Shown piece after piece: positions 17,332 to 26,372 of a stretch of 64,000 bases of DNA (positions are counted from its first letter, which is position 1; every line of letters begins with the position of its first letter). A model generated the notes under the pieces. That model had not been told where the DNA came from. It searched no databases and saw only the letters and a list, made by a program, of their open reading frames with translations. Made by a program: the position numbers and the translations under genes. This DNA is from an uncultured Halocynthiibacter sp. Lineage in GTDB: Bacteria; Pseudomonadota; Alphaproteobacteria; Rhodobacterales; Rhodobacteraceae. Location of the stretch: positions 186,001 to 250,000 of the forward strand of contig CANNCD010000003.1 of the NCBI GenBank assembly GCA_947503035.1. Direction: 5' to 3'.

Positions 17332-17361
17332 AATTTTCTGTATCAATACGTGCAGAAAATT
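17332..17361. repeat. Inverted repeat upstream of the GGDEF-EAL gene
   Basis: AATTTTCTG and CAGAAAATT are perfect 9-base arms with a 12-base spacer, ending about 76 bases before the probable TTG start. It could be a regulator site or a 5' leader hairpin. Confidence 0.45.
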
Positions 17362-17437
17362 GCAGGCTTGAAGATGTGTTCACTAAAATTAATTTCCCAA
17401 CATGCGAGGATGGGCCAAATTATTAGGAGATAGTGCT

Positions 17438-19522
17438 TTGATAAAGCACCGCATAATAGGTTTTGCACTCTGCGCCGCGGCGGTCATCGCCTTGTGCGCG
17501 GGCGCCGCCATTAATATTACCAGAACATGGGCTCTTGAACGCACAGCCATGCAAAATGGCATGAACTGGGCACACTATCTTGATCAACATCTCTCCTATG
17601 ACTCCTCAAATTCGGCCCAAACCACATCAACCGATATTGGAATTTTGGCACAGGGCACCGCACTTGAGGAAATCGCAACCGATGTTTTCTCGGTCGGTAG
17701 CATCTATCAAATTGACTTCGTGAATAATGCTGGCGACATCGTAAAAACCTATGTCGCGCAGGCGACAACACATGATGAAGAAGAGCATGGCCACGGACAC
17801 GCCCATACCCACGTCGAGCCCACGCGCAGAGTTGCACCGGAACCTTTCGCGCTTGATACCGAGGTGATGCGCGCCGTTCTTGAGAATTTTGGCAGTATGA
17901 TCGTTGTGCATCCCACCTCGGAAGAAGGTCAAACTGGGGCATTTTCCGAAGTCTTCCATGTGGTTGAGGAACAGGGTCAGGTCCACTATGCCATCCGCAT
18001 CTTGGTTGATCTGCGGTCCGAATATCGGCTGTACTCACAAATGCTATATTGGAGTGTTGCGCTCATTTTGACGCTGCTCGTGGTTGCGTTCGGTTTGCCT
18101 GCGCGCAAACATCTTCGCGCGCTGCGTCTGCAGGATGACGCCTTGTCCCAGGCCCAGTATTTGGCCGAACATGATGTTTTAACCGGAATTGATAACCGCA
18201 GGTCGTTCTATGTAAAGGTCGACGTCCTGCTTAAGGAAAGCGCCAAGGCACATAAGTCCGTTTGTATCTATGTGTTTGATTTGGATTGCTTCAAAGAAGT
18301 GAACGACCTTCATGGTCACCATGCAGGGGACGCGACATTGGTTGAATTTGCGCGGCTGTTAGAGAGCCACGCACCACAAGAGGCAGTCGTCGCGCGTTTG
18401 GCGGGTGATGAATTTGTTGTCGCAATTGGTGGCCTCGACAGTGACGGGTTGCGCCCCAAAGACTTGCTTGGCTGCCCCCATAAATTCAAGGTACGGTTTT
18501 CCGAACAAACCACCGTATTGACGGTATCCTTGACGGGCGGCGCGACGGTCTTTCCAAAAGATGGCGTTGATATCACGACGTTGCTCCGAAATGCCGACCT
18601 TGCTCTCTATGACGCGAAAAACAACAATCCAGGCACACTGGTTGAATTCACCGAACAACACTATTTCGAATTTAAGGAACGCATCCAGCTCAAGGAGGAA
18701 TTCCAAGCGTGTCTCGAAAATTCAGAGATTGAACCTTATTATCAACCCCTTGTTGATATGAATGATGGACGCGTTGTCGGTTTTGAGGCCTTGGCAAGAT
18801 GGAACCACCCTGTGCGCGGGGTGCTTACGGCGTCTGCCTTTTCTGAACTTCTTGACGACGACGACATCTCCGCCGCCTTGGGTCAGGAAATGCTCAAAAA
18901 GGTCGTGGCCGATATGAAGGTGTGGCACGCCGCGAACCTTCCCTTTCAATGCGTCGGCATCAATGTGTCCAATGGCGATTTAAACGCCCCAGATTTCGCC
19001 ACGGGGGTGATTGAACATCTTTACAAGAACGGAATTCCACCATCGTGCCTTGCAATTGAAGTCACCGAAAACTGTGTTTTTGGCCAAAATAGAAACTGTG
19101 CCATGAGTCAACTTGAGACCCTCGGCGAGGCTGGCTGTGACATTGCTCTCGATGATTTTGGAACCGGCTATTCATCCATCACCCAATTGAAGGATCTTCC
19201 CATCACCGCCGTGAAGGTCGATAAGTCCTTCGTCTCAGAGGCCGAAACATCCGCGGCGGATCAGGCGATCCTTGATGCGTTGCTGGGTCTGGGGCGGGAC
19301 ATGGATTTTCTTCTAGTGCTTGAGGGTGTTGAAACCATTTCGCAAAAGAATTTCCTGAACGGTATGGGGTTCAGGGTCGCGCAGGGGTATTTCTATGCGC
19401 CCGCTGTTTCTGCTGCCGAGCTTCCTGATTTATTGAACAGGGATTTTTCCGATGCGCGGCTTTCGGGCAATGTCCAGTACCTAAAACGGACCAAATCAAA
19501 GGGTGTTCACAAGCATGAGTAA
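17438..19522 (+). CDS. Membrane GGDEF-EAL protein with His-rich periplasmic loop
   Basis: Cyclic-di-GMP turnover protein. The TTG at 17438 has AGGAG eight bases upstream, while the in-frame ATG at 17402 has none; residue numbers here count from that ATG. TM1 spans about 15-37, a periplasmic sensor region follows to about 213, TM2 spans 214-233, then GGDEF (about 250-420) and EAL (about 435-690). The active site reads A-G-D-E-F (334-338), a variant still found in active diguanylate cyclases. The EAL set looks complete: EAL at 462, INVSN, EVTEN, DDFGTG, KVDKSF, EGVET and AQGY. Residues 124-137 hold six His in 14, interleaved with acidic residues, a likely metal-binding segment. It faces lysR divergently. 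Whether synthesis or breakdown dominates cannot be read. Confidence 0.92.
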   Translation: MIKHRIIGFALCAAAVIALCAGAAINITRTWALERTAMQNGMNWAHYLDQHLSYDSSNSAQTTSTDIGILAQGTALEEIATDVFSVGSIYQIDFVNNAGDIVKTYVAQATTHDEEEHGHGHAHTHVEPTRRVAPEPFALDTEVMRAVLENFGSMIVVHPTSEEGQTGAFSEVFHVVEEQGQVHYAIRILVDLRSEYRLYSQMLYWSVALILTLLVVAFGLPARKHLRALRLQDDALSQAQYLAEHDVLTGIDNRRSFYVKVDVLLKESAKAHKSVCIYVFDLDCFKEVNDLHGHHAGDATLVEFARLLESHAPQEAVVARLAGDEFVVAIGGLDSDGLRPKDLLGCPHKFKVRFSEQTTVLTVSLTGGATVFPKDGVDITTLLRNADLALYDAKNNNPGTLVEFTEQHYFEFKERIQLKEEFQACLENSEIEPYYQPLVDMNDGRVVGFEALARWNHPVRGVLTASAFSELLDDDDISAALGQEMLKKVVADMKVWHAANLPFQCVGINVSNGDLNAPDFATGVIEHLYKNGIPPSCLAIEVTENCVFGQNRNCAMSQLETLGEAGCDIALDDFGTGYSSITQLKDLPITAVKVDKSFVSEAETSAADQAILDALLGLGRDMDFLLVLEGVETISQKNFLNGMGFRVAQGYFYAPAVSAAELPDLLNRDFSDARLSGNVQYLKRTKSKGVHKHE

Positions 19523-19557
19523 AGGCGGCGCAGCGTGCGTTACGCACATCCCGCCTT
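19522..19557 (+). terminator. Nested terminator hairpin after the GGDEF-EAL gene
   Basis: The outer stem AAGGCGG / CCGCCTT encloses an inner stem GTGCG-TTA-CGCAC, beginning at the stop codon. G+C-rich stem ending in TT fits an intrinsic terminator. Confidence 0.6.
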
Positions 19558-19631
19558 GCGTAACAATGCTGACCTTGATTTGATGCGACTGTTGAAGCCC
19601 CCTTCAAAATCCGTTCATCAAAGGAAATATC

Positions 19632-20147
19632 ATGCCAAACAAAGAATATACCCTGACAATGGCCAGATATAATCTCTGGCAAAACGAAAGCCTGCTGAAC
19701 GCTGCTGATGGCCTCTCAGCGTCTGAGCTTGAGAAAGACCGAGGGGCGTTTTTTGGATCTATTCAGAAAACTATGTCTCATATCTTTTGGGGCGACATGC
19801 TTTGGATGAATCGGTTCGCGGGGACGCCCGCACCACAGGGTGGAATTTCAGAATCTACGGACATCATAAAGAGTTGGGATCAATTTCGTATCGAGAGAAC
19901 GGCCTTTGATGCACGCATATTGGACTGGGCGCATGAGGTGTCTCCTGAGTGGTTCGAGGGAGACCTGAATTGGTTTTCGGGGGCGATAAATCGTGATGTC
20001 ACCAAGCCGAAAACGATGCTGGTAACGCACCTCTTCAACCATCAAACCCACCACCGTGGGCAGGTTCATGCCATGTTGACGTCGGCCGGCGCCAAGCCAG
20101 AGGATACCGACCTTCCGTTCATGCCAGACCGCTTTCTTAGCATGTAA
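19632..20147 (+). CDS. DinB-family protein
   Basis: 171 residues forming the four-helix DinB/YfiT-type metal-binding fold. The metal ligands are visible as an N-terminal-half His (MSHIFWGD) and the C-terminal pair in NHQTHHRGQVHAML, an arrangement shared by thiol-S-transferase-like DinB proteins. AAGGAAA precedes the ATG. It is a single-gene unit bounded by terminator-like hairpins on both sides. Roles in this family range from stress-induced proteins to glutathione, mycothiol or bacillithiol-dependent transferases, and nothing nearby narrows it. Confidence 0.88.
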   Translation: MPNKEYTLTMARYNLWQNESLLNAADGLSASELEKDRGAFFGSIQKTMSHIFWGDMLWMNRFAGTPAPQGGISESTDIIKSWDQFRIERTAFDARILDWAHEVSPEWFEGDLNWFSGAINRDVTKPKTMLVTHLFNHQTHHRGQVHAMLTSAGAKPEDTDLPFMPDRFLSM

Positions 20148-20159
20148 TCCGCCGCTTTG

Positions 20160-20176
20160 CCGGTCTCGAAAACCGG
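20160..20176. terminator. Hairpin between convergent dinB-like gene and ccoS
   Basis: CCGGT and ACCGG pair around a 7-base loop, 13 bases after the DinB-type stop codon and followed by ACATTTTG. A modest intrinsic terminator. The remaining 160 bases up to the ccoS stop show no gene. Confidence 0.45.
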
Positions 20177-20338
20177 ACATTTTGGGATCACACCAGATCA
20201 TCGAATGCCCCAATGAGCCGGGGTATCCCGCCGACGGCGAACGATGATCCGGTCCCTTACGGCCAGGCCAACATACGGGGCAAATCCACCGTCATTTGCG
20301 TTTATTCCTATCCCTCTCGACACTCGCCGAGATATCGA

Positions 20339-20488
20339 TCAAAGACATGTTTCATCTTCTGCCAGAATACGCGCAGCGTCCCCGCTCGGGTCATCATACT
20401 GATTGGATCGCAGGGTCCAGACAAAGGCGAAAATGCCCAATGCTCCGAGGCCAAGTGAGATTGGGATCAGAAAGACAAGTACGTTCAT
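20339..20488 (-). CDS. ccoS: cbb3 oxidase maturation protein CcoS
   Basis: A 49-residue single-span membrane protein (MNVLVFLIPISLGLGALGIF, then FVWTLRSNQYDDPSGDAARIL). It matches CcoS/FixS by its hydrophobic N-terminus and the conserved W-x-x-x-x-x-Q-(F/Y)-(D/E)-D segment, followed by an acidic tail. Its start overlaps the ccoI stop through ATGA, as in the standard ccoGHIS order. CcoS is needed to insert haem b and copper into the cbb3 oxidase. Confidence 0.92.
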   Translation of the reverse strand: MNVLVFLIPISLGLGALGIFAFVWTLRSNQYDDPSGDAARILAEDETCL

Positions 20489-22617
20489 TTTCCATATCCT
20501 ACGCGAGCGGCGTTTATCAGAACAGTGATCGACGAAAGTGACATCGCAAGGGCCGCCGCCAATGGTGTGGCATGGCCCAAAATGGCAATAGGAACGGCGA
20601 CCGCGTTATAGGCAATTGCGATGCCAAAGTTCTGACGCGACAAAGAAACGGCCTTGTGCGAGATGGCGAACACCTGTGGGATTTTCGCCATCGTGTCATC
20701 AATCACAATCACATCGGCCGCATTGCGCGCCGCATCCAACGCCGTCCCTGGTGCGATGGATGCATGTGCGCTGGCCAACGCGACCGAGTCATTGAGGCCG
20801 TCCCCGATCATGCAGGGCGCGTGGCCCTTGGCCGCAAGATCGGTGATGATCGCGTTTTTGCCCTCGGGCGACACCCCAGACCGGAACCGATCCAGACCAA
20901 GAGTATCCGCCAGCCTGCGTGTCTTGGGCAGTGTATCACCGGACAGAATGTCCAATTCAAAACCCGCGTCCTGCAACCCGTTCACCATGTCAAAGACACC
21001 GGTGCGAAGGGGTTCCTGAAACGGTAATGTCTGTACGTGGTCGCCAATTTTCAAACACAACCCGCTTTCACTCGGTGCGAGCCACTCGGCCTTGCCCAAG
21101 GCAACGAAGACCCCGTCACACTTTGCGCTTACCCCAGAGCCCGGTACCTCCTGAATGTCGGTTAACTCTGTGGCGGTTTGATCCTCCAAATGCTGATGTA
21201 ACGCCCGCGACAACGGATGCGCGCTTGACTGTGCAAGCGCCTTGGCAATGCAGAGATCGTCTGGCGCAAAGGCGCTGAGGTCAAAGTTGAAATCGGGGCT
21301 GGTGAGTGTGCCGGTTTTGTCCAACACGATGGTTTTGACCTCGGCCAGCCGTTCGAGCGCCGTGCCCGATTTCACCAAAAACCCCAACCGATAAAGCCGA
21401 CTGATCGCGGCGGTCGACACAGCGGGCACAGCCAAACCAAGGGCGCAGGGGCAAGTGATGATCAAAACGGCAATCGCGATGTTCAACGCATGGCGCACCT
21501 CCCCAGACCAGACATACCACCCGACAAAGGTCGCCAGCGCCAACAGATGCACCGCAGGGGCATAGATCTGGGCCGCCCGATCCGCGAGCGATGTATACCG
21601 GTTGCGCGCATTTTCGGCGACCTCAACCATTTGCGCAATTTGGTGCAGACGGGTGTCTTGGCCAATGGCGGAAACCTTGACCTCAATCGGTCCGGCCAGA
21701 TTGATTTCACCGGCATGAAGCAGATCAAACGCGGCATGGGAGACCGGCTCGCTTTCGCCCGTCAGCAATGACCGGTCGGTCACGCCGTTGGGCGTGATCA
21801 ATGTCCCATCGGCGGGCACGCGCATGCCGCTGGACACATGCACGATGTCCCCGACATTCAACGCGTCAATCGCCACGACCTCGGTGCCGGTTTCGGTTTT
21901 ACGCTCGGCTGTATGGGCCTCAAGTGCGGCAAGCTCTTTGGCTGCGGAATGTGCCGCTGATCGCGTGCGATGTTCAAGGTATCGACCGATCAACAGGAAA
22001 AAGGTCAGCGACAGCGCCGCGTCGAAATAGGCATGCGCGCCGCCCATCAAGGTTTCAAACAGCGACATGCCCCCCGCAAGGATGATCGCCAGTGAGATCG
22101 GAACATCCATATTGAGGCGACCAACTCGGAGGGCGGATATGGCGTTTTTGAAAAACGGTTGCGCCGCATAAAGCACCATCGGAAGCGCGATGGACGCCGA
22201 AATCAGGTGGAATAAATCCCGCGTGGCACCCGACGCCCCAGACCAGACCGCCACCGACAAGAGCATCACGTTCATCATCGCAAACCCCGCCACCCCCATC
22301 CGCAAAAGCAGGTCGCGCCCCTCGGCATCCACATCCCCAACCAAGGCCCGCGCATCAAGCGGATAGGCGTCAAATCCGACCTCTTTAAGGGCGGCGACCA
22401 TCTGCGTTGCAGGTTCATCCGTCACGATCTGCACCCGTTTCTGGGTCAGGTTCACGCGGGCGGACACCACCCCTTGGACCTGTGACAGATGGGTTTCGAT
22501 TGTGCTGATACAGGCTGCGCAGCGCACGGATGGCACCGAGAGCTGAACCGCCGTTTCAGCGGGCACAGGTTCAGCCGGCACAGGCGCCGCGACACAGGCG
22601 GGACAGGCGACGATCAT
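20485..22617 (-). CDS. ccoI: Cu(I)-exporting P1B-type ATPase for cbb3 oxidase assembly (CcoI/FixI)
   Basis: 710 residues: an N-terminal heavy-metal-associated domain (CAAC at about 34-37) preceded by a CPAC motif near the start, eight membrane spans, the metal-translocating CPC in ITCPCALGLAVP, the phosphorylation site DKTGT, HP in SSAHPLSRAL, and GDGLNDSVAL. In the inner membrane it supplies copper for assembly of the CcoN active site from the periplasmic side. It overlaps ccoH by four bases (22614-22617) and ccoS by four bases. Length and gene order are those of the family. Confidence 0.95.
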   Translation of the reverse strand: MIVACPACVAAPVPAEPVPAETAVQLSVPSVRCAACISTIETHLSQVQGVVSARVNLTQKRVQIVTDEPATQMVAALKEVGFDAYPLDARALVGDVDAEGRDLLLRMGVAGFAMMNVMLLSVAVWSGASGATRDLFHLISASIALPMVLYAAQPFFKNAISALRVGRLNMDVPISLAIILAGGMSLFETLMGGAHAYFDAALSLTFFLLIGRYLEHRTRSAAHSAAKELAALEAHTAERKTETGTEVVAIDALNVGDIVHVSSGMRVPADGTLITPNGVTDRSLLTGESEPVSHAAFDLLHAGEINLAGPIEVKVSAIGQDTRLHQIAQMVEVAENARNRYTSLADRAAQIYAPAVHLLALATFVGWYVWSGEVRHALNIAIAVLIITCPCALGLAVPAVSTAAISRLYRLGFLVKSGTALERLAEVKTIVLDKTGTLTSPDFNFDLSAFAPDDLCIAKALAQSSAHPLSRALHQHLEDQTATELTDIQEVPGSGVSAKCDGVFVALGKAEWLAPSESGLCLKIGDHVQTLPFQEPLRTGVFDMVNGLQDAGFELDILSGDTLPKTRRLADTLGLDRFRSGVSPEGKNAIITDLAAKGHAPCMIGDGLNDSVALASAHASIAPGTALDAARNAADVIVIDDTMAKIPQVFAISHKAVSLSRQNFGIAIAYNAVAVPIAILGHATPLAAALAMSLSSITVLINAARVGYGK

Positions 22618-23066
22618 TTCGCATCCGCCACAATGATGCGTTGGCGAAACAGGGTTCCATCGGCGGCGCGCGCCACAAGGCGCAGGTTCCAGTTGCCTGT
22701 CCCCGCGACGACAGGCGCCGTAAATGTGGTGCCGTCAAATGTGAACTCTGGCGTTTGATCCACACTGACCGAGGTCGCCCGACTAAAAATCGCGCTGACA
22801 ATTTCGGGCGAAACCGGTGCGCCGTCCTTTGCGATTTCAAGCACAAGCTGATCACCCCGAAGATAGGCCCGTACATCCCATCCCAAGGCCAATTGCGCGG
22901 TGCGATCCGCATCAAAGCTTTGACTGGCAACATAGGAATTCTTGACCTCAAGCCCTGGAAAGGTCTGGACCGCATTCCACGCAAGGGTCAGGTTCACCGA
23001 GATGATGATGGCAAAGCCCGACACGAACATCGCCGCCACATGTTTCCCCTTGAGTTCCGTCATCAT
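22614..23066 (-). CDS. ccoH: cbb3 oxidase assembly protein CcoH
   Basis: 150-residue FixH/CcoH protein with one N-terminal membrane span (about residues 10-30) and a periplasmic domain beginning ISVNLTLAWNAVQTFPGLEVKNSYVASQSFD, which carries the family hallmarks F-P-G-L and N-x-Y. It overlaps ccoG and ccoI by four bases each. It stabilises assembly intermediates and links CcoI to the oxidase. Confidence 0.93.
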   Translation of the reverse strand: MMTELKGKHVAAMFVSGFAIIISVNLTLAWNAVQTFPGLEVKNSYVASQSFDADRTAQLALGWDVRAYLRGDQLVLEIAKDGAPVSPEIVSAIFSRATSVSVDQTPEFTFDGTTFTAPVVAGTGNWNLRLVARAADGTLFRQRIIVADAK

Positions 23067-24475
23067 TGATCTCCCCTTCCGTTGAATACTGTGTTCACAG
23101 AGGCACGCTCACCGCTCTCAAGATCTTCGATCCAGAACCGGATGGGCGTTTCGTCTGTTGTTGAAATCTCGGCCCCTGCGGGTGTGACGGCATAGACCCG
23201 CAATTTATGTGTGGCGTCCGCTGGAACCTCGATCGTGGTGTTGGCGGTCCCTTCGATCAAAAGCCCAAGCACGGGGTTGCCCGACACATGGACACCGAAC
23301 TGGCGCGGCTCGCCGTGTTTGTTGCGCAGCCGCAGTTCATAGGTGTTCCGGATCGCGCCATCCGACAAAACAACAAAGGTCGGGTTGCGGATCGGCGCGA
23401 CGGTCATTTCGATCTCGGGGCGGATGAACAAGGCATAGATCATCGCAATCCCGAAACCGGTCCAGATAATTGAATAAAGGATCGTGCGCGGGCGCAGGAT
23501 ATGTTTCCAGATCGCGCGGGGCGGCGCGCCTGCCTCTTCTTTTGGGGCGTCGGACAGGGCGAGATAGTCGATCAACCCGCGTTCGCGGCCAAGTTTCCCC
23601 ATGATGTCGTCACAGGCATCAATACACAGCGCACAGGTGATGCACTCCATCTGTTGGCCATCGCGGATATCGATACCCATCGGACAGACCGCGACACAGG
23701 CGTTGCAATCCACGCAATCGCCGGCGGTTTCATCGCGGGCCTTGCCGCGCGGCTCACCGCGCCAATCGCGATAGGCCACGGTCAGGGTGCTGTCGTCCAT
23801 CATGGCGCCCTGAATGCGCGGCCACGGGCACATGTAAATGCACACCTGTTCGCGCATGAACCCACCCAAAACAACGGTTGTGGTCGTCAAAACGGCGACG
23901 GTGGCCCATGCGACGGTGGGGGCAGAGAGGGTCAGGAATTGGTTTGCCAAGGTCGGCGCATCGGCAAAGTAAAACACCCACGCCCCACCGGTCGCGACCC
24001 CGATCACGGCCCAAGCCGTCCATTTCAAAAGCCGAAGCCCCCCTTTGCGTAGGCTCCATTTCGCGCGGTGCAGACGAATGCGCGCGTTGCGGTCGCCCTC
24101 GATCCAGCGCTCCACAAGGATGAAAAGATCGGTCCAGACCGTCTGTGGGCAGGTATAGCCGCACCAAACCCGTCCCAAGGCCGAGGTGAACAGAAACAAC
24201 CCCAAGCCCGCCATGATCAACAGACCCGCGACGAAGTAAAACTCGTGCGGCCAAATTTCGATCCAAAGGAAATAGAACCGCCGATGGGCCAGATCGACCA
24301 GAACCGCCTGATCCGGCAGGTTCGGGCCCCGATCCCACCGCAGCCACGGCACCAAATAATAGATGCCAAGGGTGACGGCCATGATGGCCCATTTCAGGTT
24401 GCGAAATGTACCCTTGACCCGTTTGGGAAAGATCGGTTCACGCGCCGCGTAGAGGTTTTCGGGTTCTGGTGTCAT
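23063..24475 (-). CDS. ccoG: Polyferredoxin CcoG (RdxA/FixG)
   Basis: 470 residues: about five membrane spans with the cysteine pair in CGYTCPQTVWTDLF, then two [4Fe-4S] cluster motifs in CVDCNACVAVCPMGID and CITCALCIDACDDIMGK, and a C-terminal immunoglobulin-like periplasmic domain. It is now regarded as a cupric reductase providing Cu(I) for CcoI. It begins the ccoGHIS transcript, with an FNR box 53-66 bases upstream of its start, so it has its own oxygen-controlled promoter apart from ccoNOQP. Confidence 0.95.
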   Translation of the reverse strand: MTPEPENLYAAREPIFPKRVKGTFRNLKWAIMAVTLGIYYLVPWLRWDRGPNLPDQAVLVDLAHRRFYFLWIEIWPHEFYFVAGLLIMAGLGLFLFTSALGRVWCGYTCPQTVWTDLFILVERWIEGDRNARIRLHRAKWSLRKGGLRLLKWTAWAVIGVATGGAWVFYFADAPTLANQFLTLSAPTVAWATVAVLTTTTVVLGGFMREQVCIYMCPWPRIQGAMMDDSTLTVAYRDWRGEPRGKARDETAGDCVDCNACVAVCPMGIDIRDGQQMECITCALCIDACDDIMGKLGRERGLIDYLALSDAPKEEAGAPPRAIWKHILRPRTILYSIIWTGFGIAMIYALFIRPEIEMTVAPIRNPTFVVLSDGAIRNTYELRLRNKHGEPRQFGVHVSGNPVLGLLIEGTANTTIEVPADATHKLRVYAVTPAGAEISTTDETPIRFWIEDLESGERASVNTVFNGRGDQ

Positions 24476-24527
24476 GTTCGCCGCCTATGGTTCTTGGTCA
24501 CCATAGAAGGCGGGCGGGGGCGGAACC

Positions 24528-24541
24528 TTGACGCAGATCAA
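24528..24541 (-). promoter_or_regulatory. FNR box upstream of ccoG
   Basis: Reads TTGAC-GCAG-ATCAA on the plus strand, one mismatch from TTGAT-N4-ATCAA. Its centre is about 60 bases before the ccoG start, which leaves room for a promoter activated by FnrL under low oxygen. Confidence 0.75.
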
Positions 24542-24555
24542 GTTTCATCAATGTC

Positions 24556-25407
24556 CTATTCCCCGCCACCAAGGCTATGGACATAGGTGGCAACGGCGCG
24601 GATGTCTTCTTCACTCAGACGTTGGCCCCATGCGGGCATAACCCCAAAACGCGCCTCGGCAATGGAGGTGGTCAGGCTGTCAACATCACCACCATAAAGC
24701 CAAATGGCATCGGCAAGATTGGGCGCGCCAAGGCTTCGGTCGCCCTGTCCCGTGTCACCATGGCAAGAGGTACAATTGTCCGTAAACAACACGCCCCCCG
24801 CGCTGTCCCAGTCCGCATCGGCAAGGGTGGGCAGAAAACTGGCCAAGGTCGCGATTTCGCTTTCCTCAAGGATGTCACCAAAGGCGGGCATCTGCGAAAA
24901 TCGTGCGTCAAAGTCGGTCTCGTTGCGGATGCCGTGGCGCACGGAATAATCGATCTCGGCCAATGTGCCACCCCAAAGCCAATCGTTATCCAACAGGTTC
25001 GGATAGCCAACGGCCCCAGCCGCACCGGACCCGTGGCACTGGCTACACTGCGCACGAAACACGGATGAGCCGCGCGCGACTGCATAGCGGTGCAAGTCAG
25101 ATTGCGGATCAAACCCCGCAAGGTCCACAGCGTTCAAATCCGCAACCAGTTCTGCGTTGGCCGTCTCATGCGCCGCAATATCGGCGGTCACTTCGCCACG
25201 GGTCGAATAGCCCAAAAGCCCCTTGGTCGCCCCCGAAATCATCGGCCACGCGGGAAAGGCAATCGTATAGCCGACCCCCCAAATAATCGTCAGATAAAAG
25301 GTCCAGAGCCACCAGCGCGGCATCGGGGTATTGAGTTCTTCGATACCATCGAATTCGTGTCCCATGGTCTCGCGACCGGTCAGTTCGTCAACGCGCGGTT
25401 CATCCAT
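24556..25407 (-). CDS. ccoP: cbb3-type cytochrome c oxidase subunit III, di-haem CcoP
   Basis: 283 residues. One membrane span (about 33-52) follows a short N-terminus; two c-type haem motifs are C-S-Q-C-H (121-125) and C-T-S-C-H (212-216), with axial Met in MPAFGD and MPAWGQ. The start at 25407 overlaps ccoQ by eight bases, and the GGAG before it supports that choice over an open frame reaching to 25539. CcoP receives electrons from soluble or membrane cytochrome c and passes them to CcoO and CcoN. Confidence 0.95.
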   Translation of the reverse strand: MDEPRVDELTGRETMGHEFDGIEELNTPMPRWWLWTFYLTIIWGVGYTIAFPAWPMISGATKGLLGYSTRGEVTADIAAHETANAELVADLNAVDLAGFDPQSDLHRYAVARGSSVFRAQCSQCHGSGAAGAVGYPNLLDNDWLWGGTLAEIDYSVRHGIRNETDFDARFSQMPAFGDILEESEIATLASFLPTLADADWDSAGGVLFTDNCTSCHGDTGQGDRSLGAPNLADAIWLYGGDVDSLTTSIAEARFGVMPAWGQRLSEEDIRAVATYVHSLGGGE

Positions 25408-25624
25408 TGCGGCGCTCCAAATCAAAAACGGTTTTGCAGACACAGTCTGCGCATTTGTTGTCACAGGCTGCGGTTTCGTCCCGCAGCGGGATCGACGCCG
25501 CATCGTCCCGTGCGGATTTCTGCGATGGCCAAAAGGCAAAGATCAAAGCGCCAAGGAAAAACGCGAACATCGCGATCAAGAACCAGCTATCTGCGAATTC
25601 TCTGAGGATTGAATAGGTGTCCAT
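25400..25624 (-). CDS. ccoQ: cbb3 oxidase subunit CcoQ with Cys-rich tail
   Basis: 74 residues: N-terminal single membrane span (about 13-32, FLIAMFAFFLGALIFAFWP) typical of CcoQ/FixQ, followed by a cytoplasmic tail. The tail holds four cysteines in ten residues (C54, C58, C61, C63; pattern C-x3-C-x2-C-x-C) within ACDNKCADCVCK, which is absent from the CcoQ proteins I remember from Rhodobacter or Pseudomonas. The start at 25624 is ten bases after ccoO. CcoQ stabilises the complex and in Rhodobacter has a role in signalling oxidase activity; the tail could bind a metal or Fe-S cluster. Confidence 0.88.
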   Translation of the reverse strand: MDTYSILREFADSWFLIAMFAFFLGALIFAFWPSQKSARDDAASIPLRDETAACDNKCADCVCKTVFDLERRNG

Positions 25625-25634
25625 CGTCGTCTCC

Positions 25635-26360
25635 TTAACGGCTGTCGTCGGGCACAAAGGTCGAGAAATCAACCAGCGTTCCCATCATCTGAAGGTAGGC
25701 AATCAGCGCGTCCATCTCGGTCAGCTTTGACTGTCCGTCAAAGTTGCCAACCACCGCGCCGGGGTATCGCTCGACCATGTCATCCCAGTCGGCATCAGGG
25801 TCGGCCTGGGCGTAAAAATCGCCATAGGCATTGTCGATCTGATCGTCGCCATAGGGCACGCCGACAAAGCGATGGGTTTCCATCAAATCCCCGATGTGGT
25901 CGCCCTCAAGGGTGGCATCCATCAAGAAGGCATAGGATGGCATGATGCTTTCGGGGACGACGGATTGCGGATCGATCAGATGGACAAGATGCCAATCATC
26001 GGAGTAACGCCCACCGACCCGCGCCAAATCGGGCCCCGTGCGTTTGGACCCCCACTGGAACGGGTGGTCGTACATGGACTCGGCCGCCAGCGAATAATGC
26101 CCATACCGTTCGACCTCATCGCGCATCGGGCGGATCATCTGGCTGTGGCAGACATAACACCCCTCGCGGATGTAGATATCGCGCCCCGCCAATTCCAGCG
26201 GGCTATAGGGGCGCATGCCTTCGACCTCTTCGATTGTATTCTCGAGCCAAAACAGAGGCGCGATTTCCACGATGCCACCGATGGTAACAACAGTAAGAGA
26301 AAAGGCGAGCAGCAAGGTTGGGCTGCGTTCAAGGATGACGTGTTTGTCAATAAGTGCCAT
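25635..26360 (-). CDS. ccoO: cbb3-type cytochrome c oxidase subunit II, mono-haem CcoO
   Basis: 241 residues with an N-terminal membrane anchor (about 15-37), the haem c motif C-Y-V-C-H in [14 protein letters not shown] and axial Met in MPSYAF. The pattern [14 protein letters not shown] and [16 protein letters not shown] are strongly typical of FixO/CcoO. It lies between ccoN (12 bases) and ccoQ (10 bases). Confidence 0.96.
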   Translation of the reverse strand: MALIDKHVILERSPTLLLAFSLTVVTIGGIVEIAPLFWLENTIEEVEGMRPYSPLELAGRDIYIREGCYVCHSQMIRPMRDEVERYGHYSLAAESMYDHPFQWGSKRTGPDLARVGGRYSDDWHLVHLIDPQSVVPESIMPSYAFLMDATLEGDHIGDLMETHRFVGVPYGDDQIDNAYGDFYAQADPDADWDDMVERYPGAVVGNFDGQSKLTEMDALIAYLQMMGTLVDFSTFVPDDSR

Positions 26361-26372
26361 GTGTCCTGCTCC

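Larger units (their letters stand above)
17076..17437. other. Regulatory gap between divergent lysR and GGDEF-EAL gene
   Basis: A 362-base region, more A+T-rich than its surroundings, with no credible gene. It holds a LysR-type dyad (17162-17186), a run of eight G at 17320-17327, and a 9-base-arm hairpin (17332-17361) upstream of the signalling gene. Confidence 0.6.

Noticed and set aside
20213-20541. Two overlapping plus-strand frames of about 80 residues
   Set aside because: They are opposite ccoS and the end of ccoI; ccoS on the minus strand explains the region.
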